In this document: positions 1-8,140 of the stretch, in pieces
Numbering within the stretch: the first letter of the stretch is position 1
How the letters are laid out: the number at the start of each line of letters is the position of its first letter
Assembly (NCBI GenBank): GCA_012033335.1
Contig: JAAURB010000052.1
Location: 1 to 36,406 of the forward strand
Direction: 5' to 3'
DNA from: Oscillatoriales cyanobacterium RM2_1_1
GTDB taxonomy: Bacteria; Cyanobacteriota; Cyanobacteriia; Cyanobacteriales; Microcoleaceae
Length of the DNA stretch: 36,406 nucleotides
Program-made: the position numbers and the translations under genes
Notes under the pieces: generated by a model
What the model was told of the DNA's origin: nothing
What the model saw: the letters and a program-made list of their open reading frames with translations, nothing else
The model's database searches: none

Positions 1-4
1 CTAC

Positions 5-38
5 ATGTATCTTCTGATTAATTGTGCCTAGCTACTTA
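5..38. repeat. Left copy of a 34-bp inverted repeat shared with the right window end
   Basis: Bases 5-38 are the exact reverse complement of bases 36341-36374, and the match stops at both edges. The two copies lie in opposite orientation about 36.3 kb apart, at the very ends of the window. This looks like a dispersed repeat or the terminus of an insertion element at which an assembly contig broke. No transposase is visible next to this copy. Confidence 0.85.
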
Positions 39-141
39 TTTACTTAAACGAGTTAGTTAAAATGATGAATTTACTGAAAAAAATTGCTATTACGACCCAT
101 TAGTTTACTGTATAATAATAGGAATAGCCAATAAAATTAGG

Positions 142-168
142 TAAAGCGGATAAAGTTTATCCGCTTTA
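142..168. terminator. 27-bp perfect palindrome, possible terminator or operator
   Basis: The arm TAAAGCGGATAAA (142-154) is exactly complementary to 156-168 around one central base, giving a hairpin of about 12 bp with a 3-nt loop. It lies 163 bp past the manganese catalase stop on the minus strand. No clear T-run follows on either side, so an intrinsic terminator is only one option. A protein-binding palindrome or a REP-like element fits equally well. Confidence 0.4.
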
Positions 169-331
169 TAGTGCTAAGTTCTCTGACAGCTTTCTGGTGA
201 CTTGATTAACCAAGAAATTTCTTAGCTAAATTTCTTTGATTGGATCAGATTTTTTCAACATGAGGTTGATTTTTTCCCTGATTTAACAGCCGGGTTTAGA
301 ATCTTGAATCTCGACATCTCAGATCAGAAGC

Positions 332-1021
332 TTAAATTTTTTGGTTAAGGGGATCAGCAACATAGCGGAAATTCTCATCTGAATTCCACGGGCCACGCTG
401 ATCCTGGCCATTGCTAGAAAGATTGTAGTAAATATCAACAGTTTCGTCCGGTTGAATATCTCCAAAGAACGGATCAGTTAATTTTCCTACAGACTCCAAC
501 GCCTTCATAAACATTTTGGTATGGGAGATTTCTCGAGTTAACAAATGCACCAATGTCTCCTTGGTTCCTTCATCAGGTGCTAGCTTAATCAAAGACTCAT
601 AGGTCTGCCGAGCTCCAGCTTCAGCAGCAATATTAGCCCGAAGATCCCGCACAACGTGACCACCTTCGTTCAGATAGGTTGCTGTCCAAGCGTTACCCTG
701 GGAATCTAGAAAATGAGGCCCCTGTCCCCGCACCGCAAACAGAGTGCTTTTGAAAGCTGGGGTCTGGTCAACATTCTTTGTATGAACTTCAATTAACCGA
801 CCAATCATTTCCAGATGACCAAACTCCTCAATCGCAATATCCTGAAGCATGTCCTTGATGCCGGGATCTTCAGTATGAAAAGATTGAACCCAATATTGTA
901 AAGCGGCTGAAAGTTCTCCGGTTGCTCCTCCAAATTGCTCCAATAAAAGTTGAGCAAATTGAGGATTCGGTTCTGAAATTTTGACATCTTTCTCGATTAG
1001 TTCTTTTTTATGGAAAAACAT
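332..1021 (-). CDS. Manganese (non-haem) catalase
   Basis: Decomposes hydrogen peroxide with a dinuclear manganese centre; cytoplasmic, ferritin-like four-helix fold. Taking the ATG at 1021 gives 229 aa, beginning MFFHKKELIEKDV, the usual length of the short cyanobacterial form. The metal ligands expected from the Lactobacillus enzyme (E35, E66, H69, E148, H181) have counterparts here at E36, E66, H69, E134 and H167, with matching spacing within each pair. The reading frame extends 29 codons further upstream, but that part does not resemble the family, and a -10-like TATAAT falls inside it. It is monocistronic; the next gene upstream is a giant kinase in the same direction, 399 bp away. Peroxide- or stress-dependent control is likely, and a dyad in the leader could be the operator. 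Confidence 0.93.
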   Translation of the reverse strand: MFFHKKELIEKDVKISEPNPQFAQLLLEQFGGATGELSAALQYWVQSFHTEDPGIKDMLQDIAIEEFGHLEMIGRLIEVHTKNVDQTPAFKSTLFAVRGQGPHFLDSQGNAWTATYLNEGGHVVRDLRANIAAEAGARQTYESLIKLAPDEGTKETLVHLLTREISHTKMFMKALESVGKLTDPFFGDIQPDETVDIYYNLSSNGQDQRGPWNSDENFRYVADPLNQKI

Positions 1022-1057
1022 AGTCAGTGGCTTTTTTGAGGAAGGACAAACTGCAGT

Positions 1058-1080
1058 ATTCAAGTAGAAATCACTTGAAT
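1058..1080. promoter_or_regulatory. Operator-like dyad in the manganese catalase leader
   Basis: ATTCAAGT (1058-1065) and ACTTGAAT (1073-1080) form a perfect 8-bp inverted repeat around a 7-bp spacer. The dyad lies just downstream of the -10-like box at 1089-1094 on the minus strand, where a bound repressor would block initiation. It could instead form a small leader hairpin. The regulator is unknown. Confidence 0.4.
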
Positions 1081-1088
1081 GTAACCTC

Positions 1089-1094
1089 ATTATA
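1089..1094 (-). promoter_or_regulatory. Candidate -10 box for the manganese catalase
   Basis: A consensus TATAAT on the minus strand lies 67 bp upstream of the ATG at 1021. No good -35 hexamer is seen 16-18 bp further upstream, so the promoter may need an activator or an alternative sigma factor. It is a prediction from base pattern only. Confidence 0.35.
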
Positions 1095-1420
1095 AAAGCT
1101 TCAAACAATCATAGTATCAGTCTTTCGAGAGAACTTACATCGATTTTTAAATCCTAGGACTTCTGAATTGGGAAGTTGGTAGCCCGTCTTGCTATCAACT
1201 GCTGTAAGTGTTTGACTGAAACAACTTCCTCATCCATATTGTCGGACTCTTAACTTGAAAGTTGACCTCCTGTCACGTCTGAATTCCCAGACCGCTTCCC
1301 CATTGATTAATTCGACTTACACAAAGTATTTGACAATCTCCATCAATAATGTGGGAATGCGTGATCGTCAAGGTTTTGGACAATTAAGCTGCTGCTAATT
1401 TCACTTCCTCCTCACTCCAG

Positions 1421-4400
1421 CTAATTCTCAGTGTGACACTTTAAAGTGCGGAATGTGGGCTGAATGGGGAGTTGAATCAAGAACTCAGTTCCCCCTCCAA
1501 CGGTAGAATCACAGAGTAATTGTCCGCCATGTTTTTCGACTACAATTTGACGGGCGATCGCCAAGCCCAATCCGGTTCCTTTGCCCACACTTTTGGTGGT
1601 AAATAAATGGTCAAAGATTCTGGCTTTTGTCTCTTCAGTCATGCCTTTGCCATTGTCTCGAATCCGAATTTCTACAGTATTCTTTTCTTTAATCAGTGCG
1701 GTTTGAATCGTGATCAGTTGGGGATTGGCTTTGAGTTCATCTAGGGAAGATTGCTGAGCCATTTCATCAAACACATCCACTGCATTGGCCAGAATATTCA
1801 TAAATACTTGGTTTAATTGTCCAGGGAAGCAGTCGATGGAAGATAGTTCTCCGTAGTTTTGCACCACTTGAATAGCGGGACGAAACTCGTTGGCTTTGAG
1901 TCGATATTTTAAAATGAGTAGCGTGCTATCCAAACCCTCGTGCAGATTGGCTGGAACTTTATATTCAGCATCAGCGCGGGAGAAGGTTCGCAGGCTGGTA
2001 CTAATGCCCTTGATCCGATCGGTTGCGCCGCACATGGAATCGAGTAAATTGGGCAGGTCTTCACTCAAGAATTCCAGGTCAATGTCTTCTGCCTTGTCTT
2101 GAACAGGTGCTACCGGATTGGGATAATGTTGCTGATAGACTGCCACATAGTCGAGTAAGTCTTGCACATATTCTTTGGCGTTGTTGATGCTGCCATTCAG
2201 GAAACCCAACGGGTTATTAATTTCGTGGGCTACGCCTGAAACCAGGTTGCCCAGGGATGCCATTTTTTCCCCTTGTACCATTTGTAGTTGGGCTTGCTGT
2301 AATTCCTGCACCATTTTTTCTAGAGCGATCGCTTTTTGCTCTACTGTTCTCTCTAGAAGTTTGCGTTGAATCGCCAGAGATATTTCCGTTGCGACGATCT
2401 GCAATGATTCCAGTGTCGATGTACAGATAGGCGTGCGGGAAAACATCGCCACAACCCCCAACAGTTCAGAATCAATCAGCAAGGGATATCCTGCAAAAGC
2501 TACCATCCCCTCCTGTTTTGCCCATTCAGGATTGCCAACGCGAGGATCGTTGAGTACGTCGTTGGTGAGATGAGGGGTTCTTTCTTGAGCAATTAAGCCG
2601 ATCTTAAATTTCCCAACTGGAACATACTGATGACCACCATTCAGGTGGGTGTACAGTCCCGCACTTGCTTTCAGCTCAAGCATATTATCAGTCGGATTCA
2701 GCACCCAAACCCGAGCAAAGGCGGCATCAAGAAGGTCAACCATAACCTGACAAAATTGTTGGAGCATCGTTGACAAATCCTCACTATGAGCCGCAATTTG
2801 GCTGATAGCGGATTGACAGGCGAGGAGACGATTTTTGTTCTGCAATTGTTGGAGTTTTTCCTGTTTCTGCTCATACAAACGGGCGTTTTCCAGGGAAATA
2901 GCCGCTTGAGCGCAGAGGAAGTTTAAGAGTTGGACGCGATCGCCGGTAAATGCCCCTACGGTGAGGCGATTCTCCAGGTACAGAATGGCAACAAGTTTAC
3001 CCTGGCGGAGAATTGGTGTACAGAGAACACTCTGGGGTTGGTGTTGCAGGATGTAGGCATTCGTGGCCAAGGTGGGATGGGCAAGAGCATCCACAATCAC
3101 CACGGGTTGCAGGCTGCGCTTAACCGTCTGAATCAGCGCAGGGGGGAGGTCTGGACTCTCCGAAAGCGGCACAGATTGAATTTGAGCGGGTTGGTCAGTG
3201 GTAGCGACGGCTTCCACACACCATTCCTGGTCACGGGGCAACAGCAATACACCCTTGTCCGCGCCCGCGTTTTCGAGAACAGTTTGCAGCAGGGTTGCCA
3301 AGAGCTTGTCCAGTTGAATTTCACTGGAGAGGGTTTGGGAGGCTTTGAGGACGGTCGCGAGGTCAAGAGTGGCAGAGATACTGGTGCTGCCAGAAGAGGA
3401 AGAATGAGCACTAGCAGTTTGGGAAGTGGTCAGCAATTCGGGAGCAAATACAGTTTCCGTTGTAGATAATTGACGATGCTCTTGCTGCAAGATCGGCGCA
3501 AGCAGTTGGGGATAACGCTTTTCCAGGTCTTGAACTTTCGCTTTTGCGCCCCAGTGAACATAACCGTAATAGGCATTCGTTAGATAATCTTGAGCAACTT
3601 TTTCTTTGCCCCAGTCGAGGTAGAATTTGGCGGCGAGTTCGTTGGCAAGGCTCTCTTCATTGACCATTTGATTAACGTTGGCATTTGCGATCGCTCGGTC
3701 ATAAAGTTCCATCGCTTGATTTTTTTCACCGAGGACGCGCTGACGCTCAGCTTCCACCAAGTCGTACTTATGTTGATGATTTTCTGGCGAAAACTGTGCC
3801 CAGATTTTCATTTTTTTCTGATTTGCGGCCACTCGCTTGAGCATCTGTTTTTGTTGCGATGGGCTGACATCGGGATATATCGCTAGTCGCGTCAGCGAAT
3901 CGTAGAAGTAAAGTGGAACCGTAACTAAAAGTCCGGCACAAGCCTCTTCGTACTGTTTTGCTAGGCCCGCTTTTTCGAGAGCTTTGGTGAGGTTGCCAAA
4001 TCGATAACAGAGTTCCAGTTGTGTGGCGTAAGAAAAGGCAAGTCCGGTGCGATCGCCCGCCTCAATTTGCACTGGCAAATCAGTTTGTTCAGAATAACAA
4101 TTCCCGCTTAGCTCAGTCGGGTTAGCGGACTTGCCCAGTAAATTTTCAACCGCTTGACGATAGATATTGATATACACCAAAGCATTATTTTGCTTAAACT
4201 GGCTGATAGCTTCGGCATAAATTTTTAGATCTGGCTCAAGCTCTGGTAAGCTACGCCCTACGCAATATAAATGCTCTGCTCGAACAATAGCTGACCAAGA
4301 CGCATATTCGAGATCTCCGGTTTCGAGTCCGGCTTGATAAGCCTCTTGGAGCGGCGCGATCGTCGTGTGAATGGGGTCTTTCCAATGCCGCATAAAGCAG

Positions 4401-7400
4401 TTGACCATGAACATGACTCTACAGCGCATGTCTTTGGCGTTGAGTTTTTCCTGGACTTGAATTGCCAATTGCCCAAATTGATAGCCGGTTTCAATATCCA
4501 GCAATACCCCACACAAAATGGTGCCATACCAGCTATAGGCGAAGGCGGACAGAGCCGTATTACCCCGTTTGATAGATAGATTGACTTGCTTAAATGCCAA
4601 AATTGGTAGTAGCTTGGGTGCGCCAATATAAGCCGCAGACAAGGTGCTGGCAAGGATTCGCATCGCTGCCAAGTCTTTGGGCGCTTGCATTGTGGGTAAG
4701 TTGACCAAATCGGGGATTTTTTTACCAGCCAAGACTAGTTTCGTTTTCGCAAGTCCCAGCAAGACTTTTGCCATATTGGCTTGCTGAGGGATGTGAACAG
4801 CTAGGGATTTTAAGGTGGTTTGCCCGGTCTGAATTGCTAAGTCTAACTTATTTTGAGCGAGATAGGCTTGAATTTGGGTTTCGTAGATTTTGATTTTGTC
4901 TAGGAAGGTTTTGGCAGAGGTTAAGGTGGTTTGGGCGATCTCGTCCAATTCCTCAAAACGACCACCCAAATAGGCGACTCCTGCGGCTTCCGTTTGTAAG
5001 CTCAATGCCAAGTCATATTGAGTTTGCCAACAAGTTTGGCTGAGTAGCTGAATGCCCGTGGTGAGATATTCAAATGCCGCATTGTAAGCCGTTGAGGTCT
5101 TTGCTTTTTGACCAGCGCTCAAGTTCAATCGAGCACATTGTTCGCGATCGCTTGGATTCACCAAGTTTGCCTGACCAGAGTTGAAATGATTGACAATGTC
5201 GAAAAGGCTTTCCTCTCGTTCTTGAGCGGTCAGTTTTTCCAAAAGCAATTGCCCAATTTTTAAATGCGTTAGTTGTTTCTGATCCTCTGGAATTAACGAA
5301 TAAGCCGCTTGCTGAACGCGGTCGTGCAGGAATCGGTAGGTTGGATTAACGGCATTCTGAGTATCCGTTGGTTCTGTGTCCTGAAAGAACTTGTAGCCTT
5401 GACTGGTAGGCAAAATCAAACCTTCTTGCAGTGCTTTCCACAGGGCGGTTGCGGTGTCCGTTGCAGACTGTTCAAAAACGATCGCCAACGTTGCCAAGTC
5501 AAACTGATTCCCTACACAAGCGGCTAACTTTAACACTTGTTGGGTTTCATCGGGTAACTTCTGCAATTGCAGCGCCATGAATTCGACAACATCATCCGTG
5601 AGCGATCGCAGATTCACTTGAGCGATATCGCATTCCCAGTAACGGAGATTTTGATTAAAAGTAATGTGTTCATCTTCATGTAACGCTTTCAGAAACTGAG
5701 TCGTGAAGAAAGGATTTCCTTGAGTTTTGCGATTGATTAATTCGGTCAGCGGTTGCGCGAGTTCCAGCGAACAATTTAACGTATCCGCAACCAGATGATT
5801 GGTATCAGCAAACGCCAGCGGTTCGAGAGTAATAGTATTGACGATTACCTGGGCTTGCTTCAGTTCTTCGACTATCAAAATAAACGGATGAGCCGGAAAT
5901 ACTTCGTTATCGCGATAGGCTCCCAACATCAACAGATAACCGTTGTCATTCATCAACAGTTTCATCAATTGAAGTGAAGCCGAATCCGCCCACTGCAAGT
6001 CATCCAGGAATAGAACGAGCGGATGTTCTGGGGTGGTAAAGACTTCGATGAACTTTTGGAAGAGTAAGTTAAATCGGTTCTGGGCAGCAGTTCCAGAGAG
6101 TTCCGCCACGCTGGGTTGTTTGCCAATAATTTGTTCGAGTTCGGGAATCACTTCGATCAGAACTTGTCCGTTCTCGCCCACAGCAGCTAGAATTTGGGTC
6201 TTCCAGTTTTGGAGTTGTACGTCGGATTCGGAGAGTAACTGCCCCATCAAATCCCGCAAGGCTTGCACAAAGGCAGACAGAGGAATGTTGCGATTGAATT
6301 GGTCAAACTTACCTTTGATAAAATAACCGTTTTGACGAGTAATCGGTTTATGGACTTCATTCACCACGGCGGTTTTACCAATACCCGAAAAGCCTGCCAC
6401 CAGCATCAATTCTGAGCCTCCCCCCTTTTTTAGGGGGGACTGAGGGGGGCTAGCTACCCGTTCAAAGGCATCCAACAACATCTGAACTTCCTGTTCCCGA
6501 CCGTAGAGTTTTTCGGGAATCAAAAAGCGATCGCTCAAATCTCGCTGTCCCAGTTCAAAAGTTTGCATCTCGCCGGTTTTTTGCGATTGATTCAAACAGT
6601 TTTCCAGGTCATACTTTAAGCCCAAAGCGCTTTGGTATCGGTCTTCCGCATTCTTCGCCATCAATTTCAACACGATCTTTGAAACCACTGCTGGAATTTC
6701 TTTCTCGTTCTCTAACGCTGGAGGCATCTTGGCAAGATGAGAATGCACCAATTCCATCGGATCGTTGCTTTGAAAGGGCAATTGTCCACTCAAGAGTTCA
6801 TACAACGTCACGCCCAAGGCATAGAAATCCGCCCGATAGTCAATGCCGCGATTCATCCGCCCGGTTTGTTCCGGCGCGAGGTAAGCCAAAGTTCCCTCCA
6901 GCACGTTGGGATTTTGAATTTCTTGAGTCTCTTTTGGCAGGAGTGAAGCAATACTAAAGTCAATCAGTTTAACTTGCTTGGATTCTGGCTGAATCAGAAT
7001 ATTGGCGGGTTTGATGTCTTTGTGAATGATGCGTTTTTGGTGCAGTTCATGCAGAATAGTAGCCAGTTGAATGGCGATCGCCAACACCTCTGCCACATCC
7101 AACGCCTGTTGCTGAAGATATTGTCCCAGCGCAGTTCCACCCCAATCTTCCATCACCAAAGCATAACCACTTCCCAAGGGTTCCAGTCTCAAAGGGCGAA
7201 CAATCCCTGAAATGTCAAGAGTTTTGGTAATGATGTATTGATTGCGAAACTGCACCAATTCACCGAAACTTGGATATTCGCGCCGCAACACTTTGATCAC
7301 CACTGAACGCTGTTCGGCAGTCTGGATTGCCCGATACACGGCGGTGCGAGAGCCCAGGTACAGTTGCTCAACGATGGCATAGCCGGGAATTTGAGGGGCG

Positions 7401-7432
7401 ACACAGGTCGGTTTGTTTTCCAGGGTGATCAA
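1421..7432 (-). CDS. HstK-type Ser/Thr kinase / AAA ATPase / TPR / GAF / histidine kinase
   Basis: A 2003-aa signalling protein combining both kinase types, a class common in filamentous cyanobacteria. Order: Ser/Thr kinase at about 15-280 (lysine K47, catalytic HKDIKPAN around 137-143, APE at 186-188); AAA/MalT-like ATPase from about 310 (Walker A GFSGIGKT near 347, Walker B LVLFLDDLQW near 474); long helical TPR-like region; two GAF-like domains between about 1330 and 1690; dimerisation H-box GVAHEINNPLG near 1735; HATPase with N, G1 (DNGKGM) and G2 (GTGLGLA) boxes at the C terminus. The metal-binding motif is DFS rather than DFG. No receiver domain or membrane segment is seen, so it is cytosolic. 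The start is TTG, preceded by no ATG in frame; the N terminus matches the family from residue 14 on. A repeat encoding PPQSPLKKGG lies just before Walker A. Confidence 0.93.
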   Translation of the reverse strand: MITLENKPTCVAPQIPGYAIVEQLYLGSRTAVYRAIQTAEQRSVVIKVLRREYPSFGELVQFRNQYIITKTLDISGIVRPLRLEPLGSGYALVMEDWGGTALGQYLQQQALDVAEVLAIAIQLATILHELHQKRIIHKDIKPANILIQPESKQVKLIDFSIASLLPKETQEIQNPNVLEGTLAYLAPEQTGRMNRGIDYRADFYALGVTLYELLSGQLPFQSNDPMELVHSHLAKMPPALENEKEIPAVVSKIVLKLMAKNAEDRYQSALGLKYDLENCLNQSQKTGEMQTFELGQRDLSDRFLIPEKLYGREQEVQMLLDAFERVASPPQSPLKKGGGSELMLVAGFSGIGKTAVVNEVHKPITRQNGYFIKGKFDQFNRNIPLSAFVQALRDLMGQLLSESDVQLQNWKTQILAAVGENGQVLIEVIPELEQIIGKQPSVAELSGTAAQNRFNLLFQKFIEVFTTPEHPLVLFLDDLQWADSASLQLMKLLMNDNGYLLMLGAYRDNEVFPAHPFILIVEELKQAQVIVNTITLEPLAFADTNHLVADTLNCSLELAQPLTELINRKTQGNPFFTTQFLKALHEDEHITFNQNLRYWECDIAQVNLRSLTDDVVEFMALQLQKLPDETQQVLKLAACVGNQFDLATLAIVFEQSATDTATALWKALQEGLILPTSQGYKFFQDTEPTDTQNAVNPTYRFLHDRVQQAAYSLIPEDQKQLTHLKIGQLLLEKLTAQEREESLFDIVNHFNSGQANLVNPSDREQCARLNLSAGQKAKTSTAYNAAFEYLTTGIQLLSQTCWQTQYDLALSLQTEAAGVAYLGGRFEELDEIAQTTLTSAKTFLDKIKIYETQIQAYLAQNKLDLAIQTGQTTLKSLAVHIPQQANMAKVLLGLAKTKLVLAGKKIPDLVNLPTMQAPKDLAAMRILASTLSAAYIGAPKLLPILAFKQVNLSIKRGNTALSAFAYSWYGTILCGVLLDIETGYQFGQLAIQVQEKLNAKDMRCRVMFMVNCFMRHWKDPIHTTIAPLQEAYQAGLETGDLEYASWSAIVRAEHLYCVGRSLPELEPDLKIYAEAISQFKQNNALVYINIYRQAVENLLGKSANPTELSGNCYSEQTDLPVQIEAGDRTGLAFSYATQLELCYRFGNLTKALEKAGLAKQYEEACAGLLVTVPLYFYDSLTRLAIYPDVSPSQQKQMLKRVAANQKKMKIWAQFSPENHQHKYDLVEAERQRVLGEKNQAMELYDRAIANANVNQMVNEESLANELAAKFYLDWGKEKVAQDYLTNAYYGYVHWGAKAKVQDLEKRYPQLLAPILQQEHRQLSTTETVFAPELLTTSQTASAHSSSSGSTSISATLDLATVLKASQTLSSEIQLDKLLATLLQTVLENAGADKGVLLLPRDQEWCVEAVATTDQPAQIQSVPLSESPDLPPALIQTVKRSLQPVVIVDALAHPTLATNAYILQHQPQSVLCTPILRQGKLVAILYLENRLTVGAFTGDRVQLLNFLCAQAAISLENARLYEQKQEKLQQLQNKNRLLACQSAISQIAAHSEDLSTMLQQFCQVMVDLLDAAFARVWVLNPTDNMLELKASAGLYTHLNGGHQYVPVGKFKIGLIAQERTPHLTNDVLNDPRVGNPEWAKQEGMVAFAGYPLLIDSELLGVVAMFSRTPICTSTLESLQIVATEISLAIQRKLLERTVEQKAIALEKMVQELQQAQLQMVQGEKMASLGNLVSGVAHEINNPLGFLNGSINNAKEYVQDLLDYVAVYQQHYPNPVAPVQDKAEDIDLEFLSEDLPNLLDSMCGATDRIKGISTSLRTFSRADAEYKVPANLHEGLDSTLLILKYRLKANEFRPAIQVVQNYGELSSIDCFPGQLNQVFMNILANAVDVFDEMAQQSSLDELKANPQLITIQTALIKEKNTVEIRIRDNGKGMTEETKARIFDHLFTTKSVGKGTGLGLAIARQIVVEKHGGQLLCDSTVGGGTEFLIQLPIQPTFRTLKCHTEN
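6417..6450. repeat. Dispersed GC-rich repeat inside the giant kinase gene
   Basis: A C-run, a T-run, then AGGGGGGACTGAGGGGGGC form a semi-palindromic block. Read on the minus strand it encodes SPPQSPLKKGGG at about residues 328-339, just before Walker A. Short repeats of this kind, with the same peptide, are familiar in cyanobacterial genomes. The block keeps the frame and looks inserted into an inter-strand loop. Confidence 0.65.
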
Positions 7433-7666
7433 TATTTTCGGGTATAGAAGTTGCGGGAGTAAGCTTAATATGACTTTTAGAGTTCCCCAGATTTCGGCAT
7501 TCTGATCAGAATGAATACCTCAATCCTGAATCCGACATTCCGCCCTTTCAACTGACATAAAATGATTTAGGGAAGCTTCAGATCAGTAAGTAGTATTGCT
7601 TACACTTAGGGTTGAAAAATTGGGTTGTGCATCAAACTAATTTACAGTCTCTCTGGAGCTTCGTCC

Positions 7667-7697
7667 CAGGAAGGGGGCAGTGTCCCCTGCACCCCCA
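7667..7697. repeat. GC-rich dispersed repeat, copy 1
   Basis: Its reverse complement begins with a G-run, continues AGGGGACACT and ends GCCCCCTTCCTG. It matches the right end of the window (36376-36406) with a few differences, including an exact 12-base match at GCCCCCTTCCTG. Each copy can fold back through its G- and C-runs. It is probably one of many genomic copies. Confidence 0.6.
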
Positions 7698-8021
7698 TAT
7701 CAATCTTCTAATTAATGGTGTCAACCGACTTAAACTTGACTAATAGATGGCAATCCCAAATAGTTTATGAAAGCTTTATAAAAATTCGTAGCACAGACTT
7801 TTAATGCAGGCTTAACGCAGGCTTTTAGCCTTGATACCTGATTGACTTGCCTAAGCAGCACTTGGTTAGGTTGGAGACTTGACCAGCATTCATGGTTTCG
7901 ACACAACTGTTAAAGGGGCTTTTGTCAGTATCTGGATTGGTCTTGCATTTCCAGTCAGTTCCTGGCCAGAATCTTTTATGTGTTCTCCTTACAGCCTGTC
8001 AATGTTGCAGAACAGAAACAG

Positions 8022-8040
8022 TCAGTTAGAATTCAGTTAG
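8022..8040 (+). promoter_or_regulatory. Direct repeat TCAGTTAG x2 upstream of glgX
   Basis: TCAGTTAG occurs twice, separated so that the period is 11 bp, about one helical turn, roughly 100 bp before the glgX start. Direct repeats on one DNA face are typical of response-regulator sites, so this is a candidate activator site. No regulator can be assigned. Confidence 0.25.
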
Positions 8041-8140
8041 GATAAGGCAGTTCCTTCCCCCGACAAAAACGATTGCTCTGAATGGCCGAGGGAGATCACT
8101 GGGATCAACTTATTTTCAACCTGAAGTTAGAGATTTATCT

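Larger units (their letters stand above)
1..331. other. Non-coding left end
   Basis: No credible gene is seen here. The stretch is AT-rich and holds the end repeat (5-38) and a 27-bp palindrome (142-168). It lies downstream of the manganese catalase gene, which is read leftward and stops at 332. Confidence 0.6.
1022..1420. other. Intergenic region upstream of the catalase
   Basis: This holds the catalase leader, its dyad (1058-1080) and a -10-like box (1089-1094). Apart from those, no gene, RNA or terminator hairpin is seen between the end of the giant kinase gene and the catalase. Confidence 0.5.
7433..8140. other. Intergenic region between divergent kinase and glgX genes
   Basis: 708 bp without a convincing gene. 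It contains both divergent promoters, a GC-rich dispersed repeat near 7667-7697, a short duplicated GCAGGCTT near 7805-7825, and a direct repeat TCAGTTAG at an 11-bp period (8022-8040) ahead of glgX. A 45-codon ATG frame at 7892-8029 has no recognisable features and was not called. Confidence 0.5.

Noticed and set aside
2930-3469. 179-codon plus-strand frame opposite the giant kinase
   Set aside because: It is antisense to the conserved GAF region and its product has no domain; it is a shadow of the real gene.
7892-8029. 45-codon frame in the intergenic region before glgX
   Set aside because: There is no ribosome binding site, domain or likely homologue, and the region is more easily read as promoter DNA.
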